Shown here: positions 1 to 8,890 of the stretch, in pieces
Position numbering within the stretch: position 1 is the stretch's first letter
How the letters are laid out: each line of letters starts with the position of its first letter
Assembly: GCA_919902745.1 (NCBI GenBank)
Contig: CAKKRN010000001.1
Location: 1,422 to 21,310 of the forward strand
DNA from: Syntrophaceae bacterium
Lineage (GTDB): Bacteria; Desulfobacterota; Syntrophia; Syntrophales; UBA5619
Direction: 5' to 3'
Length of the DNA stretch: 19,889 bases
Made by a program: the position numbers and the translations under genes
Notes under the pieces: model-generated
What the model saw: the letters and a program-made list of their open reading frames with translations, nothing else
What the model was told of the DNA's origin: nothing
Databases searched by the model: none

Positions 1-32
1 TAGGGGCCGATATCCGCAGGGTCGCCGGATAG

Positions 33-152
33 GACTGTTGAAAAACGCCCATCTGCTGCGTTTCCCTCATCCTTCGCCGTTTAACGTACCTCAAAGTACG
101 CCTCACGGCTCAGGATATCGGGGGCCTTGCATCTGGGCATTTTTGAACAGCC
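33..152 (-). repeat. Palindromic repeat element, copy E1
   Basis: This is a 120-bp element bounded by imperfect terminal inverted repeats of 23 nt (33-55 and 130-152, 18 of 23 positions matching). A central short hairpin has arms CGTAC at 85-89 and GTACG at 96-100. Read on the minus strand it shares four ordered words with copy E2 at 8770-8887: CAAGGC, TGAGGCGTACTT, CGAAGGATGA and AACGCAGCA, with spacings equal to within 1 nt. It has no coding capacity of note. It ends 28 nt before the hisD start, so it separates hisD from whatever lies upstream. It is assigned to the minus strand only because E2 is taken as the reference orientation. I infer a non-autonomous, MITE-like or REP-like element. 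The first 32 bases of the window show nothing I can identify. Confidence 0.75.
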
Positions 153-180
153 TATTCAGGGATTGGGTTGAGGGGAGTCC

Positions 181-1503
181 ATGAAAATCATCCGAACGGA
201 CAGCGCGGAATTTGAAGGGCATTTCCGGAGGATTCGGGAGCGGGGCCGGGTGTTCGATCCCGAACTCTGGGCTGCCGTCGGCCGGATCGTGGAAGAGGTC
301 GGCCGGCGGGGCGACGAAGCCCTTTTTGATTATACGGCCCGGTGGGACGGACATGCCGTGAGCGCGGCCACGGTCGAAGCCTCGGCTGCCGAACGGACGG
401 CCGCGGTTGCGCAGGTCGTTCCGAAGGATCTGGAGATTCTCCGCCTAAGTGCCGGGAGGATCGCGCGTTTCCACGAACGGCAGCGCCAGGAAGGATGGCT
501 GATTGCGGAAGAGGAAGGGGTGGAACTGGGTCAGCGCATCCTTCCGCTGGAGCGTGTCGGCATCTACGCCCCGGGGGGGTTGGCCTGTTATCCCTCCACC
601 GTCCTGATGACGGCGATCCCCGCCCGAATCGCCGGTGTCGGCGAGATATGCCTGGTGACGCCTTCCCGCGACGGTCGGCTCCATCCGCTGATCGCCGCTG
701 CCGCGGAGTTGGGGGGAGTGAACCGAATCTTCAAGATCGGCGGCGCCCAGGCAATCGCCGCCCTGGCGTTCGGCACGGCGTCCATCCCCCGTGTGGACAA
801 GATTGTCGGTCCGGGAAACGTCTATGTGGCGGCGGCCAAAAAAATGGTCTTCGGCCAGGTCGGCATCGACATGATCGCCGGCCCCAGCGAGGTCCTGATC
901 ATCGCCGACGGGACGGGGGATGCGGCCCATGCGGCGGCGGATCTGCTGGCCCAGGCCGAGCATGACGAAATGGCGGGCGCCGTCCTGCTGACGCCGGATG
1001 AGGCCTTTGCGGGAGCCGTGGACGGGGAGGTCGACCGCCAGCTCGCAACTCTCCCGCGGAAGGAGATCGCCTCCCGCTCGCTGGCGGCCTTCGGGGCTTT
1101 GGTGGTCACGCGCGATCTCGCCGAGGCGGTCGCGCTGGCCAACCGTTTCGCGCCGGAACACCTCGAACTGATGGTGCAAACCCCCCGGGAGCTCCTCGCG
1201 GAGATCCGGAATGCCGGGGCGATCTTTATGGGAATGCATACGCCGGAGGCGCTGGGCGACTACACGGCGGGACCCAACCATGTGCTGCCGACCGGGGGAA
1301 CGGCCCGTTTCGCCTCGCCCCTCGGCGTTTACGATTTTGTCAAGCGGACCAGCGTCCTCTCTTTTTCGCGGGAGGCGCTCCAGCGGTACGGGAGTGCAAC
1401 CGCCCGTTTCGCCGAAATGGAAGGGCTCAACGGACACGGCCATTCCGTCCGTCTGCGCCTGGAAAAAACAGGAGGCTCTCCCCGCGCTGCAAAAAGATCT
1501 TGA
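181..1503 (+). CDS. hisD: Histidinol dehydrogenase
   Basis: HisD catalyses the last two steps of histidine biosynthesis: the NAD-dependent, zinc-dependent four-electron oxidation of L-histidinol to L-histidine in the cytoplasm. The 440-residue product is near the usual family length of about 430. The expected zinc ligands are visible: Gln258 and His261 in LLAQAEH, Asp360 in LGDYTAGPNH and His419 in NGHGHS. The catalytic pair Glu326-His327 lies in FAPEHLEL, and the family signature region around residues 206-236 (KIVGPGNVYV, IDMIAGPSEV) is intact. The ATG is preceded by AGGGGAG at 171-177. The last few residues (Arg- and Lys-rich) extend slightly past the conserved end. No other his gene is in the window. 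The repeat element E1 lies just upstream, so the promoter or operon partners cannot be judged. Confidence 0.98.
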   Translation: MKIIRTDSAEFEGHFRRIRERGRVFDPELWAAVGRIVEEVGRRGDEALFDYTARWDGHAVSAATVEASAAERTAAVAQVVPKDLEILRLSAGRIARFHERQRQEGWLIAEEEGVELGQRILPLERVGIYAPGGLACYPSTVLMTAIPARIAGVGEICLVTPSRDGRLHPLIAAAAELGGVNRIFKIGGAQAIAALAFGTASIPRVDKIVGPGNVYVAAAKKMVFGQVGIDMIAGPSEVLIIADGTGDAAHAAADLLAQAEHDEMAGAVLLTPDEAFAGAVDGEVDRQLATLPRKEIASRSLAAFGALVVTRDLAEAVALANRFAPEHLELMVQTPRELLAEIRNAGAIFMGMHTPEALGDYTAGPNHVLPTGGTARFASPLGVYDFVKRTSVLSFSREALQRYGSATARFAEMEGLNGHGHSVRLRLEKTGGSPRAAKRS

Positions 1504-1527
1504 CAAAATGGTCTTGTTGATTAAGAT
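1500..1527 (+). promoter_or_regulatory. Sigma70-like promoter for tRNA-Gly
   Basis: A perfect -35 box, TTGACA (1500-1505), is followed after 16 nt by TAAGAT (1522-1527), which matches four of six bases of the -10 consensus. The -35 overlaps the hisD stop codon. The bases after the -10 are GC-rich (GGGCGC), the type of discriminator typical of growth-controlled stable RNA promoters. Transcription would start near 1534, about 40 nt before the tRNA. This is a pattern match only. Confidence 0.6.
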
Positions 1528-1574
1528 GGGCGCTCGTTTCCGAAAGCCAGGGGACTAAAGCGGCCCTTTCGTGA

Positions 1575-1651
<77 letters not shown>

Positions 1652-1761
1652 TTTTATCCTCCGGTCTCCGCGGGTAGAAATTCGGTTATATCCTTCTTTT
1701 CCTCTTGCAATCGGTTCGGTTGTGTGTTAGGAGACGCGAAAATCATCGGCGGGTTTTGATG

Positions 1762-1787
1762 AGTGGGCTTCAGCCCACTTTTTTTTT
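1762..1787 (+). terminator. Intrinsic terminator between tRNA-Gly and rimP
   Basis: The arms AGTGGGCT (1762-1769) and AGCCCACT (1772-1779) are perfect complements, in practice a 7-bp stem with a TTCA loop. An unbroken run of nine T (1779-1787) follows at once. This is a textbook Rho-independent terminator on the plus strand. It would end the tRNA transcript, or act as an attenuator or read-through control point ahead of the rimP operon, whose ATG is only 20 nt downstream. Confidence 0.88.
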
Positions 1788-1807
1788 CCCGGGGACGGGA
1801 TAGAGGC

Positions 1808-2275
1808 ATGCAAACTCATACGGAACAGATCCGGCAACTGGCCGAACCGCTTCTCACATCCGAAGGGATGGAGCTGATTCTGGCAGAGTGTCTGAAGATG
1901 AGGACGCACTGGCTGGTGCGGATCTACATGGATCGCGAAGGGGGCGTCACCGTAGATGATTGCGCGCGGATCAGCAACCAGTTGGGAGATCTGCTCGATG
2001 TCCACGACACGCCCCCCGGCCCCTACACCCTGGAGGTATCCTCGCCCGGTCTGGATCGGCCGCTGGACCGGGATAAGGATTTCCTGAAGTATCGCGGTTC
2101 CCGGGTCCATCTTCGTCTGGCGGAAAAGATCGAGGGACGGCGCGATTTTCGAGGCGAGTTGGTCGAGTGCGAGGATAGCGACGACGGAAAGCTCCTCGTC
2201 GTGAAGGTGGAGGGGAAAATCTTTCGGATTCCCCGGAAGACGGTGGTTAAGGCCAATCTGGAGTATAAGTTGTGA
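1808..2275 (+). CDS. rimP: Ribosome maturation factor RimP
   Basis: RimP binds free 30S subunits and helps late assembly of the small ribosomal subunit, around S12 and the central pseudoknot. The product from this ATG is 155 residues, the usual size. It shows the family start (EQIRQLAEPLLTSEGMELI), the conserved VDDCARISNQLGDLLD helix and the hallmark TLEVSSPGLDRPL before the C-terminal SH3-like barrel ending in VKANLEYKL. An in-frame GTG at 1763 lies inside the terminator hairpin and is not credible. For ATG 1808, AGAGG is very close (1 nt away) and GGGGACGGGA (1791-1800) is a more distant candidate ribosome site, so initiation may be weak or coupled to the leader. It is the first gene of the operon with nusA and infB. 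Confidence 0.95.
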   Translation: MQTHTEQIRQLAEPLLTSEGMELILAECLKMRTHWLVRIYMDREGGVTVDDCARISNQLGDLLDVHDTPPGPYTLEVSSPGLDRPLDRDKDFLKYRGSRVHLRLAEKIEGRRDFRGELVECEDSDDGKLLVVKVEGKIFRIPRKTVVKANLEYKL

Positions 2276-2279
2276 GATG

Positions 2280-2336
2280 GGTCATCGGTGATAGGTCATA
2301 GATTATGGGTTATCCCATCACCCATCGCCGATGACC
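2280..2336. repeat. Inverted repeat of degenerate GGTCAT/ATGGGT units
   Basis: The rimP-nusA gap (2276-2361) is filled by short related words such as GGTCATCGGTGAT, AGGTCATAG and TTATGGGTTAT. The outer arms GGTCATCGGTGAT (2280-2292) and ATCGCCGATGACC (2324-2336) pair over 13 positions with a single G.T wobble. Inside is a second stem, ATGGG (2305-2309) with CCCAT (2314-2318). No T-run follows, so it is not an intrinsic terminator. The RNA would fold strongly just before the nusA ribosome site CGGAGGT (2349-2355). Confidence 0.75.
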
Positions 2337-2361
2337 TGAGAATAACAACGGAGGTTTTTGA

Positions 2362-3630
2362 ATGTTTCCGGAACTGAAACGCCTGATCGAACAGATGGGC
2401 AAGGATCGCGGGATAGACAGGGAGATCATCGTCAAGGCCCTGGAGGACGCCATGCTGATGGCGGCCCGCAAGAAGTTGGGAGTCGATGTCGAGTTGGAGG
2501 CCCATTACAATGAGGAGGCCGGCGAGATCGAGGTCTTCCAGTTCAAGAAGGTCATGGAAAAAGTCCTGGATCCTGAAACCCAGGTCTCCCTTGTGGAGGC
2601 AAGAAGAACCCTGGATGAAGAAGCGGAACCCGGGGATGTCCTCGGCAGCAAGATCGAGACGAGCACCTTCGGTCGGATCGCCGTTCAGACCGCCAAGCAG
2701 ATCATCATTCAGAGGGTAAAGGATGCGGAGCGGGACAACATCTACGATGAATACCACGACAAGAAGGGGGAGCTGTCCAACGGTTTTGTGCAGCGGTTCG
2801 AAGGCGGAAACATCATTGTGAACCTGGGGCGCGCAGAAGGGATCATCCCCGTTTCAGAACAGATCTTCAAGGAATCCTACAAGCGGGGAGAGAGGATCAG
2901 GGCCTTCATCTGCGAGGTCAAGAAGATCACGAAGGGGCCCCAAATCATTCTCTCCCGGACCCATCCCGGTTTTCTCAAGGCCCTCTTTGATGTGGAAGTT
3001 CCCGAAATTTCAGAGGGGTTGATCGAGATCGTCAATGTGTCGCGGGAACCCGGGAAGAGGTCCAAGATCTCCGTCAGGAGCCGGGACAAGGATATCGATC
3101 CGGTCGGCGCCTGCGTCGGCATGCGGGGGACGCGCGTCCAGAGCGTGGTCCAGGAGCTCCGGGGCGAGAAAATCGATATCGTCCCCTATTCGGAAGATCA
3201 GGCCAAGTATGTCTGCAGCGCCCTTTCTCCGGCAAAGGTGAACCGGGTCTTCGTCGATGATGAGAACCGGGCGATGGAGGTCATCGTTCCCGATGATCAA
3301 CTCTCCCTGGCCATTGGGAAAAACGGGCAGAATGTGAGACTGGCCGTGAAATTGACCGGCTGGAAGATCGACGTCAAGAGCGAATCCACGGCCGTTGCGA
3401 AGGCGGACGAAGGATTCAAGGCCCTCATGAAAATCCCGGGCATCGGCGATGCCACTGCGGAGCGGTTGTTCAAGGTGGGACTGAAGAGCTTGGCCATGCT
3501 GGCAGCGGCCGATTCCGAACAACTGGCGGCGATTCCTGGCGTGGGCGAGAAAACCGCCGCGATCTGGATCCAGGAGGCGGGAAAGATGATCGACCAGGAG
3601 GCAGGCGAGCCAACGGTTTTCCCTGCTTAG
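2362..3630 (+). CDS. nusA: Transcription termination/antitermination factor NusA
   Basis: NusA binds RNA polymerase near the RNA exit channel and modulates pausing, intrinsic termination and antitermination. The 422-residue protein shows the expected order. The N-terminal polymerase-binding domain spans about 1-130. The S1 domain is about 136-201 (GELSNGFVQRFEGGNIIVNL). KH1 contains GMRG at 253-256, and KH2 contains GKNG at 319-322. One C-terminal helix-hairpin-helix unit follows at about 355-406 (MKIPGIGDATAERL, AAIPGVGEKTAA). Escherichia coli NusA has two acidic C-terminal repeats and is longer. The ATG has an optimal CGGAGGT 7 nt upstream. The next gene is infB after 42 nt, with no ylxR between them. 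Confidence 0.98.
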   Translation: MFPELKRLIEQMGKDRGIDREIIVKALEDAMLMAARKKLGVDVELEAHYNEEAGEIEVFQFKKVMEKVLDPETQVSLVEARRTLDEEAEPGDVLGSKIETSTFGRIAVQTAKQIIIQRVKDAERDNIYDEYHDKKGELSNGFVQRFEGGNIIVNLGRAEGIIPVSEQIFKESYKRGERIRAFICEVKKITKGPQIILSRTHPGFLKALFDVEVPEISEGLIEIVNVSREPGKRSKISVRSRDKDIDPVGACVGMRGTRVQSVVQELRGEKIDIVPYSEDQAKYVCSALSPAKVNRVFVDDENRAMEVIVPDDQLSLAIGKNGQNVRLAVKLTGWKIDVKSESTAVAKADEGFKALMKIPGIGDATAERLFKVGLKSLAMLAAADSEQLAAIPGVGEKTAAIWIQEAGKMIDQEAGEPTVFPA

Positions 3631-3672
3631 GATGTCCTGGGATCTGAATTTGGATAGGGGAGAGTGTCGGGC

Positions 3673-6477
3673 ATGTCGAAAAAAAGAGTTTACGAGCTGG
3701 CGAAGGATTTGGGGCTGGAAAACAGGGAGCTGATCTCTCGCTTGGAAAAAATCGGTATTGCGGTCAAATCCCACTCGAGCACGCTCGAAGACGACGATCT
3801 GGAGAGGATTCAGGCGGAACTGCTTGCTCCGGAAGCCCGTGAGGTGGTTGAAAAGAGGATCAAGTCCACGGTAATCCGGCGGAGGGCGGTCCGCATGCCG
3901 GTTGAGGAGAGCAAACCGGAGGAACTTGCCGCCGAGCCGGAGACGGAAGCGCCATCGGATGCGCCGCCGCCGCTTGCGGATGCCGTTCCTGCAGAGGTCG
4001 TCCGAAAGACTGCTCCCAGGGAAGCCCCGGTGAGAACGTCCATCTACCGGGATGCGCCTGCAGGCGTCGCCGTTCGAAAGCCCGTGGCGCCTCCGGAACC
4101 TTCGCAGCCGCCGATTCCTCCACAGGCGCCCGCATTGAAACCTGTGACCGGAAGGGCGGCCCCAACACCGGCGGCCATGCCGGTGGAGCCGACAGCGAAG
4201 ACTGCGACTCTCAAGCCGGAAGCCCCGGCGATCGAGCGAAACGCGGAGTCGGAAAAGAAGCCGGGTCCCGAAACCGTTTCGAAGGCCCCTGAGCAGCAGA
4301 GAAAACCTCTATCCGTCCAACCTCCGGAATCACGCGAAATAAAGCGCCCACTCCTGGAGCAGGAAAAAAAGCCGCAGATGCCTCCGGAAGCGCCGAGACC
4401 GATGCCGGGGGGACGGAAGGAATTTCCCCGTAGAGCGGATCTGAAGATCGTAAAGGATATCGGGGGCGCCGTTCCTCTTCCTTCCCGTATGGAAAAGTCC
4501 GGCCGGCAGCCGGAAGCGGAGAAACCGAGAAAGAAGGGGGGAAAACCGCCCGTTGAAGTTCTGATGGGGGAGGCGCCGCCGCGTAAAAAGGCCTTCATCA
4601 AGAAACTGGTTGACCGGAAGGGTCGGCAGATTGAGGTTGATCGCGAAGATCGCTCCTCGAAGTGGCGTGAAGAGAAGAAGGCTGCGCCGGTCAAGATGAA
4701 GAAGACCCTGATCACCACGCCGAAGGCGAGCAAGAGAAGGATCCGGGTGGATGAGGCGATCAGTGTCGGGGAACTGGCCAAAAGGATGGGGACCAAGGCA
4801 TCCGAGGTGATCAACAAGCTGATGGGTATGGGCCTGATGGTGACCATCAACCAGGCGATCGATTGCGATACCGCCACGCTGATTGCCGCCGATTTCGGCT
4901 ACCAGGTGGAAGCGGCGCAGAATGAGCGTGACGAGACCATGCAGAGAACCGAGGATTCTCCGGAGAATCTGAAGCCCCGTGCGCCGGTGGTGACCATCAT
5001 GGGTCACGTGGATCACGGAAAGACGTCGCTCCTGGATGCGATCCGCGAGACCAACGTGATTGACGGCGAGGCGGGCGGGATTACCCAGGCCATCGGCGCC
5101 TACCATGTCCACCTCAAGGGGAGGGATATCGTCTTCCTCGATACGCCGGGCCATGAGGCCTTCACGGCGATGAGGGCGAGGGGGGCGAAGGTTACGGATA
5201 TCGTCGTGCTGGTCGTCGCCGCCGATGACGGCGTTATGGGGCAGACCGTGGAGGCGATCAACCATGCCCAGGTGGCCGGGGTGCCCATCATCGTGGCCAT
5301 CAACAAGATGGACAAACCGGGCGCCGATCCGGGCAAGATCCGCCAGGCCCTGACCGAATACAAATTACTGTCGGAGGAGTGGGGCGGCGACACGATCTTC
5401 TGCGAGGTCTCGGCGAAGAAGAAACAGGGGATCGAGGAACTCCTGGAGATGATCCTCCTCCAGGCCGATGTCATGGAGCTCAAGGCCGATCCCGACCGGC
5501 CCGCCCGCGGTGTCATCATTGAAGCAAAGCTGGACCGGGGCCGGGGGCCGGTTGCGACCGTCCTGATTCAGGAGGGCACGCTGCGCGAAGGGGACGCCTT
5601 TGTCTCCCGAACGGAATTCGGCCGGGTCCGGGCGATGATAAACGATCAGGGCCGACGGATCAGCGAGGCCGGTCCCGCCATGCCGGTCGAGGTCATCGGG
5701 TTCTCGCGGGTCCCCCAGGCCAGCTCGGAATTCATCTGCGTCGAGGATGAGAAGAAGGCCCGCAGCATCGGAGAATACTGGATCCGGAAGGAACGGGAGC
5801 GGGAGCTCTCCGTCTCCTCCAAGATCACCCTGGAACAGCTCTATCAGCGGATGAAGGAGGGGGTCAAGGAGCTCAACGTGATCCTCAAGGCCGACGTCCA
5901 GGGATCCGTCGAGGCCCTGATCGACGCCCTGAACAAGCTCAGCACGGATGATATCAAGCTGAAGATCATCCACAGCTCCACGGGGACGATTACGGAAACG
6001 GATGTCATGCTCGCCTCGGCCTCCGATGCGGTGATCATCGGCTTCAACGTCCGTCCCGACGCCCGTGTCGTGGAGGTAGCCGAGCAGGAAGGGGTGGACA
6101 TCAAACTCTATGATATCATTTATAACGTGATCGCCGATGTGCGGGCCGCCATGGAAGGACTGCTCGATCCGATCTTCAAGGAGGTCGTCCAGGGACGCGC
6201 CGAGGTCCGGGTGATCTTCCGGGTGCCCAAGGTAGGGGCCATCGCCGGGAGCTACGTGACGGACGGCAAGATCACCCGGTCGGCCGGACTTCGGCTGCTT
6301 CGGGACGGCGTGGTCGTCTATGAGGGCCGAATCGCCTCCCTGCGGCGGTTCAAGGACGATGCGAAGGAGGTGGCCGCGGGGTTTGAGTGCGGCATCGGCA
6401 TCGAGGGATTCAACGATATCCAGGTGGCGGATGTGATCGAGGCGTATGTGAAGGAACAGATCGAACGAAAACTGTAA
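3673..6477 (+). CDS. infB: Translation initiation factor IF-2
   Basis: IF2 is the GTPase that brings formyl-Met-tRNA to the 30S subunit and promotes subunit joining. I prefer ATG 3673 (934 residues) over an in-frame GTG at 3664, because the protein then begins [20 protein letters not shown] as in relatives and AGGGGAG (3656-3662) is at usable spacing. Residues 1-50 form an IF2_N domain. About 55-330 is a long Pro/Ala/Glu/Lys-rich linker. A second IF2_N-type module lies at about 357-412 ([20 protein letters not shown]). The GTPase domain has G1 GHVDHGKT (444-451), a GGIT switch, G3 DTPGHE, G4 NKMD and G5 SAK. The C-terminal domains are complete ([36 protein letters not shown]). It is followed after 5 nt by rbfA. 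Confidence 0.98.
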   Translation: MSKKRVYELAKDLGLENRELISRLEKIGIAVKSHSSTLEDDDLERIQAELLAPEAREVVEKRIKSTVIRRRAVRMPVEESKPEELAAEPETEAPSDAPPPLADAVPAEVVRKTAPREAPVRTSIYRDAPAGVAVRKPVAPPEPSQPPIPPQAPALKPVTGRAAPTPAAMPVEPTAKTATLKPEAPAIERNAESEKKPGPETVSKAPEQQRKPLSVQPPESREIKRPLLEQEKKPQMPPEAPRPMPGGRKEFPRRADLKIVKDIGGAVPLPSRMEKSGRQPEAEKPRKKGGKPPVEVLMGEAPPRKKAFIKKLVDRKGRQIEVDREDRSSKWREEKKAAPVKMKKTLITTPKASKRRIRVDEAISVGELAKRMGTKASEVINKLMGMGLMVTINQAIDCDTATLIAADFGYQVEAAQNERDETMQRTEDSPENLKPRAPVVTIMGHVDHGKTSLLDAIRETNVIDGEAGGITQAIGAYHVHLKGRDIVFLDTPGHEAFTAMRARGAKVTDIVVLVVAADDGVMGQTVEAINHAQVAGVPIIVAINKMDKPGADPGKIRQALTEYKLLSEEWGGDTIFCEVSAKKKQGIEELLEMILLQADVMELKADPDRPARGVIIEAKLDRGRGPVATVLIQEGTLREGDAFVSRTEFGRVRAMINDQGRRISEAGPAMPVEVIGFSRVPQASSEFICVEDEKKARSIGEYWIRKERERELSVSSKITLEQLYQRMKEGVKELNVILKADVQGSVEALIDALNKLSTDDIKLKIIHSSTGTITETDVMLASASDAVIIGFNVRPDARVVEVAEQEGVDIKLYDIIYNVIADVRAAMEGLLDPIFKEVVQGRAEVRVIFRVPKVGAIAGSYVTDGKITRSAGLRLLRDGVVVYEGRIASLRRFKDDAKEVAAGFECGIGIEGFNDIQVADVIEAYVKEQIERKL

Positions 6478-6482
6478 TCGAT

Positions 6483-6854
6483 ATGAATAGTTTTAAAAGG
6501 GCGGACCGTGTGGCCGACCTCATCAAAATCGAGATCTCCAATCTCCTCCTCAAGCAGGTCCGGGACCCGCGGATCGGTCTTGTAACGATCACCGGCGTGA
6601 AGGTCACCGACGATCTGCGGACGGCGAGGGTCTTTTTCGTTGAATTGGGCAAAGATCAATGCAGCGAGGAGGTCCAGGCCGGGCTTGGAAAGGCGGCGGG
6701 GTTCCTGAGACGGGAGCTGGGGCGCAGGCTTCAGCTTCGTTGCGTTCCGGAGCTTTTGTTTGCCTACGACCCCTCCTTTGCCTATGGGAACCGGATCGAA
6801 CGGCTGATTTCGGAGATCCACCGGGAAGAGGAGGCGCATGTTCCGGAGGATTAG
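6483..6854 (+). CDS. rbfA: Ribosome-binding factor A
   Basis: RbfA is a small KH-fold protein that binds the 30S subunit during late 16S rRNA maturation and is needed for cold adaptation in several bacteria. The product is 123 residues, the normal length. Visible family features are the start FKRADRVADLIKIEISNLL, the QVRDPRIGLVTITGVKVTDDL strand-helix region and the C-terminal motif YDPSFAYGNRIERL. Its ATG is 5 nt after the infB stop and has no clear Shine-Dalgarno, so it is probably translated by coupling to infB. Its last 17 nt overlap the start of the next gene. Confidence 0.95.
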   Translation: MNSFKRADRVADLIKIEISNLLLKQVRDPRIGLVTITGVKVTDDLRTARVFFVELGKDQCSEEVQAGLGKAAGFLRRELGRRLQLRCVPELLFAYDPSFAYGNRIERLISEIHREEEAHVPED

Positions 6855-7800
6855 CGATATGATCGGCCGACACCGGGTTTTTCTGATCACGTCCCATGAA
6901 CGGCTTGACGGGGACGCCCTCGGTTCGGAGCTGGCCCTTTTCCATATGCTGCGGGGGCTCGGGAAAGAGGTCGCCATCTATAATCAGGACCGGACGCCGG
7001 AGAATTACCTTTTCCTCCCGGGAAGCGACGGGATCGCCCGCGAGCTTCCTCCTCTCGAACCCTTCGAGGTCGCCTTTATTCTCGATTGCAGCGAACTGGA
7101 TCGGATCGGGAAAGAGTCGGCCAGCGTCGGGTTGATCCCGAACCTTGTCAACATCGATCATCACGTCTCCAACGGGGGGTTCTGTGATGTTCGGCTGATC
7201 GATCCGCAGGCGAGCTCGACGGGCGAGCTGATTTTCCAACTCGTCCGGGATATGGGTCTTACGATGACCGGCGAGATGGCGACTTGCCTCTATACGGCGA
7301 TCCTGACCGATACGGGCGGTTTCCGCTACGGAAACACCCGCCGGGGCGCCCTTCTGGCCGCGGCGGATCTGGTGGCCGGCGGCGCCGATCCCCAGTGGAT
7401 CTCGGAAAATGTCTATGAAGCGGATCCGCCGGCCCGGATCGGTCTGCTGGCGGCGGTTCTTCCCACACTGACCATCGACGAAGGAGGCCGTGTCGGTTCA
7501 CTTACCGTAACGCAGAAGGCGCTCGCCGATGCCGGGGCGCTGCCGGAGCATGCCGAAGGGTTTGTCGATCTGCCCCGGTCCATTCGCGGGGTCGAGATCT
7601 CCATCCTCTACGCGGAGCTGCCGGACGGGAGTTTCAAGCTGAGCCTGCGCTCAAAGAGGAACTTCAACGTGGAGCGCGTGGCCCGCGCCTTCGGCGGCGG
7701 AGGCCATATCAATGCCGCCGGTTGCCGGGCGGACGGAGAACTGTCGGAGATCCGCAGGCGGGTGATCGAGGCGATCCGGGCGTCCGCGTCGGAATCATGA
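6838..7800 (+). CDS. nrnA: DHH/DHHA1 phosphoesterase, NrnA type (oligoribonuclease / pAp phosphatase)
   Basis: Proteins of this family degrade nano-RNA dinucleotides and short oligomers and can hydrolyse pAp. They use Mn at a DHH active site in the cytoplasm. The 320-residue product shows the metal-binding motifs in order: LDGDALGS (Asp24, Asp26), FILDCSE (Asp83), NIDHHVSN (107-109) and TAILTDTGGF. The DHHA1 substrate-binding motif GGGGHINAAG follows at 286-295. I chose ATG 6838 because it supplies the expected short helix before VFLITSH, and AGGAGG lies at 6829-6834. An alternative ATG at 6859 has a better-spaced GGAGGA (6845-6850) and would give 313 residues. The gene overlaps rbfA by 17 nt and truB by 4 nt (ATGA). 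Exact substrate preference cannot be told from sequence. Confidence 0.92.
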   Translation: MFRRISDMIGRHRVFLITSHERLDGDALGSELALFHMLRGLGKEVAIYNQDRTPENYLFLPGSDGIARELPPLEPFEVAFILDCSELDRIGKESASVGLIPNLVNIDHHVSNGGFCDVRLIDPQASSTGELIFQLVRDMGLTMTGEMATCLYTAILTDTGGFRYGNTRRGALLAAADLVAGGADPQWISENVYEADPPARIGLLAAVLPTLTIDEGGRVGSLTVTQKALADAGALPEHAEGFVDLPRSIRGVEISILYAELPDGSFKLSLRSKRNFNVERVARAFGGGGHINAAGCRADGELSEIRRRVIEAIRASASES

Positions 7801-8729
7801 ACGGGGTCATTGTCATCGACAAGCCGTCGGGGCCGACATCCCGGGATATCGTGGAGGAGGTCAGGCGGGCGCTCGGGATCCGAAAGGCGGGCCATACCGG
7901 GACCCTCGATCCGCTGGCGACCGGCGTCCTTCCGGTCTGCATCAACGAGGCGACGAAGCTGGTCCAGTTCCTGGCGCTCGACAACAAGGAGTACCGGGCG
8001 ACCCTTCGGTTGGGGGTCCGGACCGACACCTTCGACACCGACGGCCGTCTCCTTACGCAGGAGGAGCCATGCGTGAACCGGGAACAGGTGGAGGCCGTGC
8101 TGAGCGGTCTGAAGGGGAGGCGAAAGCAGTTTCCGCCCCGGTACTCGGCGGTGAAGGTCCGGGGGAAGACTCTTTACGACTGGGCGCGCCGGGGGATCGA
8201 CGTCAAGGCGCCGGCGCGGGAGGTGGAGATTTACGACATCCGGATCGAGGGGATTTGTCTCCCCGAGGTGACCTTTACGGTCTCCTGTTCGAAGGGCACC
8301 TATGTCCGCTCTCTCTGCGCGGAGGCAGGGGAGGCGCTCGGCTGCGGGGGCTGCATGTCGGCCCTGCGCCGGACCCGCAGCGGCAATTTCAGCGTGGATA
8401 CGGCTGTCGCGCTGGAGGGGTTGACGGGTGAGGAAAAGCGGGAACGGCTGACGGCGAATCTGATGCCGATGGCGGAGCTCCTGCCCGATCTTGCCGTCAT
8501 CGATGTGGATCCGCAGATGGCGGAAAGGTTGCGGAACGGCTATCAGCCGGACGGCGAGGTTCTGAGCCGTTATCATATTCCTTTTCTTGTCGCCGGAGAT
8601 GTGATAAAGCTCACGCTCCATGACAAACATCTGGTGGCCGTCGCCCGGATGCTCTGCGCATCGGACGAACTGGCTTCGCGGGAGGGGAAGAGACAGGCGG
8701 TTCGAATATTACGGGTATTGAACGATTGA
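7797..8729 (+). CDS. truB: tRNA pseudouridine-55 synthase TruB
   Basis: TruB isomerises U55 in the T loop of elongator tRNAs to pseudouridine and also acts as a tRNA folding chaperone. The 310-residue product starts MNGVIVIDKPSGPTS, as is typical. The catalytic aspartate is Asp38 in GHTGTLDPLATG. Further family motifs are YRATLRLGVRTDT, FPPRYSAVKVRGKTLYDWAR and the KGTYVRSL segment. A PUA-like C-terminal region extends from about 225 to the end. The start codon overlaps the nrnA stop as ATGA, which indicates translational coupling. The stop codon lies inside a 9-bp sequence that is repeated beyond the E2 element downstream, so the element appears to have landed precisely at the gene end without damaging it. 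Confidence 0.97.
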   Translation: MNGVIVIDKPSGPTSRDIVEEVRRALGIRKAGHTGTLDPLATGVLPVCINEATKLVQFLALDNKEYRATLRLGVRTDTFDTDGRLLTQEEPCVNREQVEAVLSGLKGRRKQFPPRYSAVKVRGKTLYDWARRGIDVKAPAREVEIYDIRIEGICLPEVTFTVSCSKGTYVRSLCAEAGEALGCGGCMSALRRTRSGNFSVDTAVALEGLTGEEKRERLTANLMPMAELLPDLAVIDVDPQMAERLRNGYQPDGEVLSRYHIPFLVAGDVIKLTLHDKHLVAVARMLCASDELASREGKRQAVRILRVLND

Positions 8730-8890
8730 CGATTCGTAAAAAAAGTCTTGGAAGTCGTGAAAATGGGGCGGCTTCGTAAAAAGGCCGCAGGCAAGGCGCG
8801 CGAGTTCTGAGGAATGAGGCGTACTTGGCGTACGCCGCAATGACGAAGGATGAAGCGCAACGCAGCATCCGGACTTTTTACGAAGCCGTC
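8730..8890 (+). repeat. Palindromic repeat element, copy E2, with flanking direct repeats
   Basis: The core element (8770-8887, 118 bp) has perfect 14-bp terminal inverted repeats: GGCTTCGTAAAAAG (8770-8783) and CTTTTTACGAAGCC (8874-8887). A central hairpin has arms GGCGTAC (8818-8824) and GTACGCC (8830-8836). A further left copy of the end sequence, GATTCGTAAAAA, starts near 8731, so the insert may be nested or extend over 8730-8890. That larger segment is bracketed by the direct repeat AACGATTGA at 8721-8729 and 8891-8899. The core shares four ordered words with copy E1 at 33-152. It lies between truB and rpsO and has no coding function. Confidence 0.8.

Noticed and set aside
445..1506. Long minus-strand open frame (353 codons) opposite hisD
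   Set aside because: hisD has all catalytic residues in the plus frame. The antisense frame is a by-product of GC-rich codon bias and its translation is low-complexity with no recognisable motif.
1763..1807. Upstream GTG start for rimP
   Set aside because: The extra residues would be encoded by the terminator stem and its T-run. RimP homology begins after ATG 1808.
4330..5265. Minus-strand open frame opposite infB
   Set aside because: Shadow of the infB linker and G domain, with no independent start signal or motifs.
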